Source: Saprospiraceae bacterium
GTDB lineage: Bacteria; Bacteroidota; Bacteroidia; Chitinophagales; Saprospiraceae
Direction: 5' to 3'
Assembly: GCA_016787375.1 (NCBI GenBank)
Contig: JAEUUM010000508.1
Location: 1 to 8,592, forward strand
Length of the DNA: 8,592 bases
Shown in pieces: positions 6,656 through 8,592 of this stretch (position 1 is the first letter of the stretch; each line of letters opens with the position of its first letter). Position numbers and translations under genes: made by a program. Below the pieces are notes generated by a model that was given only the letters and a program-made list of their open reading frames with translations, was not told the DNA's origin and searched no databases.

Positions 6656-7438
6656 ATGTTAAAATTTTATAAATATCAAGGGGCTGGTAATGATTTTATA
6701 CTTTTTGATAACAGGGAGAGGGTTTTTCCTATGCTAGACCGGGAAAATAATATCTTGAAATTGTGTGACCGCCGTTTTGGTATTGGAGCCGACGGTGTGA
6801 TGTTACTGGAAAATTCGGGTACTTCTGATTTTAAGATGATTTATTACAATTCTGATGGCAAAGAAGGAAGTATGTGCGGTAATGGTGGTCGCTGTATTGT
6901 CAGTTTTGCAAATGATTTAGGGATCATAGACCATAAAACCACTTTTATGGCTGTTGATGGTCTTCATGATGCATTTTATCACTCTCCATTGAATGTTGAA
7001 CTTCACATGAAGGATGTTACTAAAGTTGATGTTTCAAATGATTATGCGGTACTGGATACAGGTTCGCCTCATTATGTGAAATTCGTAAATGATGTGGGTA
7101 AAGTCAAAGTCTTTGCCGAGGGTAGAGAAATAAGGAATTCTCCTGAATTTGTCGATAAAGGTATAAATGTTAATTTTGTTCAAAAGGAAGATGATCATCT
7201 CATAGTTTATACTTATGAAAGGGGCGTTGAAGCTGAAACTTTGGCTTGTGGTACTGGAGTGACTGCCTCAGTAATAGCTTTCAACGAACATCAATATCAA
7301 AAAAATGAGGATTCTGTTGAGGTTTATGTTAAAGGGGGAAAGTTGAAAGTCAACTTTAAAAAAGTTGGTCAAGTTTACACTGACATCTGGTTGATTGGTC
7401 CTGCTATAAAAGTATTTGAAGGTGTCATTGAAATATAA
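6656..7438 (+). CDS. dapF: Diaminopimelate epimerase
   Basis: DapF interconverts LL- and meso-diaminopimelate in the cytoplasm without a cofactor, supplying the peptidoglycan cross-linking residue and the lysine precursor. The 260 residues form the usual two-lobed fold. The two catalytic cysteines are C74 in GSMCGNGGRC and C198 in TLACGTG. Substrate contacts expected from the family are also present: N12 (GNDF), N65 (YYNSDG) and the E188/R189 pair in YERGVEAE. The start MLKFYKYQGAGNDF is the family's usual N-terminus, which fixes the ATG at 6656. It is preceded by AATAAAATA, a translation leader without an anti-Shine-Dalgarno match that is common in this phylum. It stands alone on its strand, 8 bp from the convergent MATE gene. 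Its presence alongside dapB argues that the organism makes meso-DAP. Confidence 0.96.
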   Translation: MLKFYKYQGAGNDFILFDNRERVFPMLDRENNILKLCDRRFGIGADGVMLLENSGTSDFKMIYYNSDGKEGSMCGNGGRCIVSFANDLGIIDHKTTFMAVDGLHDAFYHSPLNVELHMKDVTKVDVSNDYAVLDTGSPHYVKFVNDVGKVKVFAEGREIRNSPEFVDKGINVNFVQKEDDHLIVYTYERGVEAETLACGTGVTASVIAFNEHQYQKNEDSVEVYVKGGKLKVNFKKVGQVYTDIWLIGPAIKVFEGVIEI

Positions 7439-7443
7439 TTTTA

Positions 7444-7460
7444 CAATTAAATTTTAATTG
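7444..7460. terminator. Palindrome at the dapF/MATE convergent junction, possible weak terminator
   Basis: CAATTAAA and TTTAATTG form a perfect 8-base inverted repeat around one central T, straddling the MATE stop codon 6 bases past the dapF stop. As RNA it could fold into a stem of about seven pairs, six of them A-U, in either direction. No proper U-tract follows on either strand, so termination would be weak; it could equally be chance in AT-rich DNA. Confidence 0.25.
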
Positions 7461-8592
7461 ACTTCCATTTACCTTTTTTGAATACATACCAGGCAGAAAG
7501 TGCTATTACGGTTTCAGCGACCGGAATGGCTATTATGGTTCCATTCATGCCTAAATTAAGTGTTTTTGTGAGGATATACGCCAGTGGAATCTGAAACACC
7601 CAAAATCCTACAAAATTTATGATGGTTGGAGTTGTTGTATCTCCGGCTCCGTTCAAAGACTGGATCATAACCATACCAATACCATAAAAAATAAATCCTG
7701 TACCAATAATTCTCATGGCATTGGTACCAAGTTCAATAATTTGAGCATTGCCGGTAAATATACTCATCAAATATTTTGAGGCAAACAAGAATATACAAGT
7801 CACCACAGACATAAAATAAACGTTGTATTTCATGCACAGCAGAACACTTTTATTTGCCCGATCAACATCGTTGGCACCAAGATTTTGACCTACCAATGTT
7901 GCTGCGGCATTGCTTAAACCCCACCCGGGTAAAATGAAAAAAACAAGATTGCGGATGGCAATCTGATACGCAGCTGAGGCTGTTGTGCCTCCGGTTTCAG
8001 CAATCAGGCGTGTTAAGATGATCCAACTCCCTGAAGCAATGATAAATTGAAAAGTTGCGGGCCAGGATAATTTTAAAATAGAACCAATAATTTTCCAATC
8101 AGGCAACATCATTTTTTTATTGATTTTGATGTATTCATTGCCTTTCAATAGATGAAAAATCTGATAAATTACACCCAAACCTCTGCCGATACTGGTGGCA
8201 ATAGCAGCGCCTTTTAAACCAAAACCGTCAAAATTGAAGAACCCGTAAATAAGCAATGGGTCTAGAACAATATTGGTTAAACTGGCAATCCACAGACTTT
8301 TCATTGCAAGTGAAGCATTTCCTGCACCTCGAAAAATACCGTTTATCAGAAATAAAAACATTATCACAGAACTGCTACCAAACATGATCCGTGTGAATGT
8401 TACACCTTCTTTTACAACTGATTCGGTAGCCCCCATAAACCTGAGCATCTGCTCAGCCATTAGGAATCCTGCAATACTCAAAACCATTGATACCAAAAGC
8501 CCAATCAAGATTACTTGCATTGCAGCGTTTGAAGCCCCGGCTTGATCTTTTTCGCCTGTTCTCCTTGCAACCAACGCTGTCGCAGCTGTACT
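7447..8592 (-). CDS. MATE-family efflux transporter, N-terminus beyond the right edge
   Basis: MATE proteins export drugs or other organic compounds across the inner membrane using a Na+ or H+ gradient. The visible 381 residues lack roughly the first two of the usual twelve helices. The frame is open to the edge and begins STAATALVARRTG, matching the conserved GTxxLVARxxG loop after helix 2. The TTG at 8572-8574 is therefore an internal leucine codon and not the start. Other family signs, numbered from the edge, are FRGAGN at 87-92, NIVLDPLLIYG at 107-117, GAAIAT at 128-133 and the second-repeat LVGQNLGAND at 233-242. LNGAGDTTTP is the repeat-2 counterpart of FRGAGN. The C-terminus ends in a basic KKGKWKSIKI tail, which should be cytoplasmic. 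Substrate is unknown. It converges on dapF. Confidence 0.92.
   Translation of the reverse strand, partial: STAATALVARRTGEKDQAGASNAAMQVILIGLLVSMVLSIAGFLMAEQMLRFMGATESVVKEGVTFTRIMFGSSSVIMFLFLINGIFRGAGNASLAMKSLWIASLTNIVLDPLLIYGFFNFDGFGLKGAAIATSIGRGLGVIYQIFHLLKGNEYIKINKKMMLPDWKIIGSILKLSWPATFQFIIASGSWIILTRLIAETGGTTASAAYQIAIRNLVFFILPGWGLSNAAATLVGQNLGANDVDRANKSVLLCMKYNVYFMSVVTCIFLFASKYLMSIFTGNAQIIELGTNAMRIIGTGFIFYGIGMVMIQSLNGAGDTTTPTIINFVGFWVFQIPLAYILTKTLNLGMNGTIIAIPVAETVIALSAWYVFKKGKWKSIKI

Noticed and set aside
8572..8574. TTG as the start codon of the MATE gene.
   Set aside because: The frame stays open to the window edge and the upstream codons match the conserved loop before VARR, so this is an internal leucine and the true start lies outside.

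Overview
The window reads as ordinary chromosomal DNA of a low-GC member of the Bacteroidota. Four observations point there: A/T-rich translation starts with little Shine-Dalgarno signal, TAnnTTTG-type -7 promoter elements, a GlmM with a GEGNGG sugar loop, and an HtrA protease whose C-terminal end resembles the Bacteroidota type. The genus cannot be told from this sequence. No RNA gene, insertion sequence, prophage, CRISPR array or defence system is visible, and every gap between genes is under about 120 bp.

Left block, minus strand (1-2918): a tight run in the order glmM (phosphoglucosamine mutase, GTG start), a NifS/IscS-type cysteine desulfurase, then dapB (dihydrodipicolinate reductase), which runs off the left edge. 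Gaps are 9 and 34 bp, so this looks like one transcript. dapB carries a one-base frameshift in a homopolymer. The original frame resumes and can be read to the window edge.

Middle block, plus strand (3014-5080): a class I SAM-dependent methyltransferase, a PAP2 membrane phosphatase and a ZIP-family metal transporter. The last two overlap by 4 bp (ATGA), so a second operon is likely. It diverges from glmM across a 95-bp gap that holds two overlapping, face-to-face -7-like elements. The phosphatase and the transporter each depart from the textbook motif of their family.

Right block (5106-8592): a DegP/HtrA periplasmic serine protease (minus) converges on the ZIP gene. It diverges from dapF (diaminopimelate epimerase, plus) across 119 bp. 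dapF converges on a MATE-family transporter (minus) that is cut by the right edge.

Taken together, several genes serve the cell envelope. GlmM feeds UDP-GlcNAc synthesis, DapB and DapF make meso-diaminopimelate, PAP2 may recycle a lipid phosphate carrier, and HtrA handles envelope protein quality. I see no convincing undescribed system. The points most worth checking are the dapB frameshift, the facing promoter elements and the altered PAP2 and ZIP active-site motifs.
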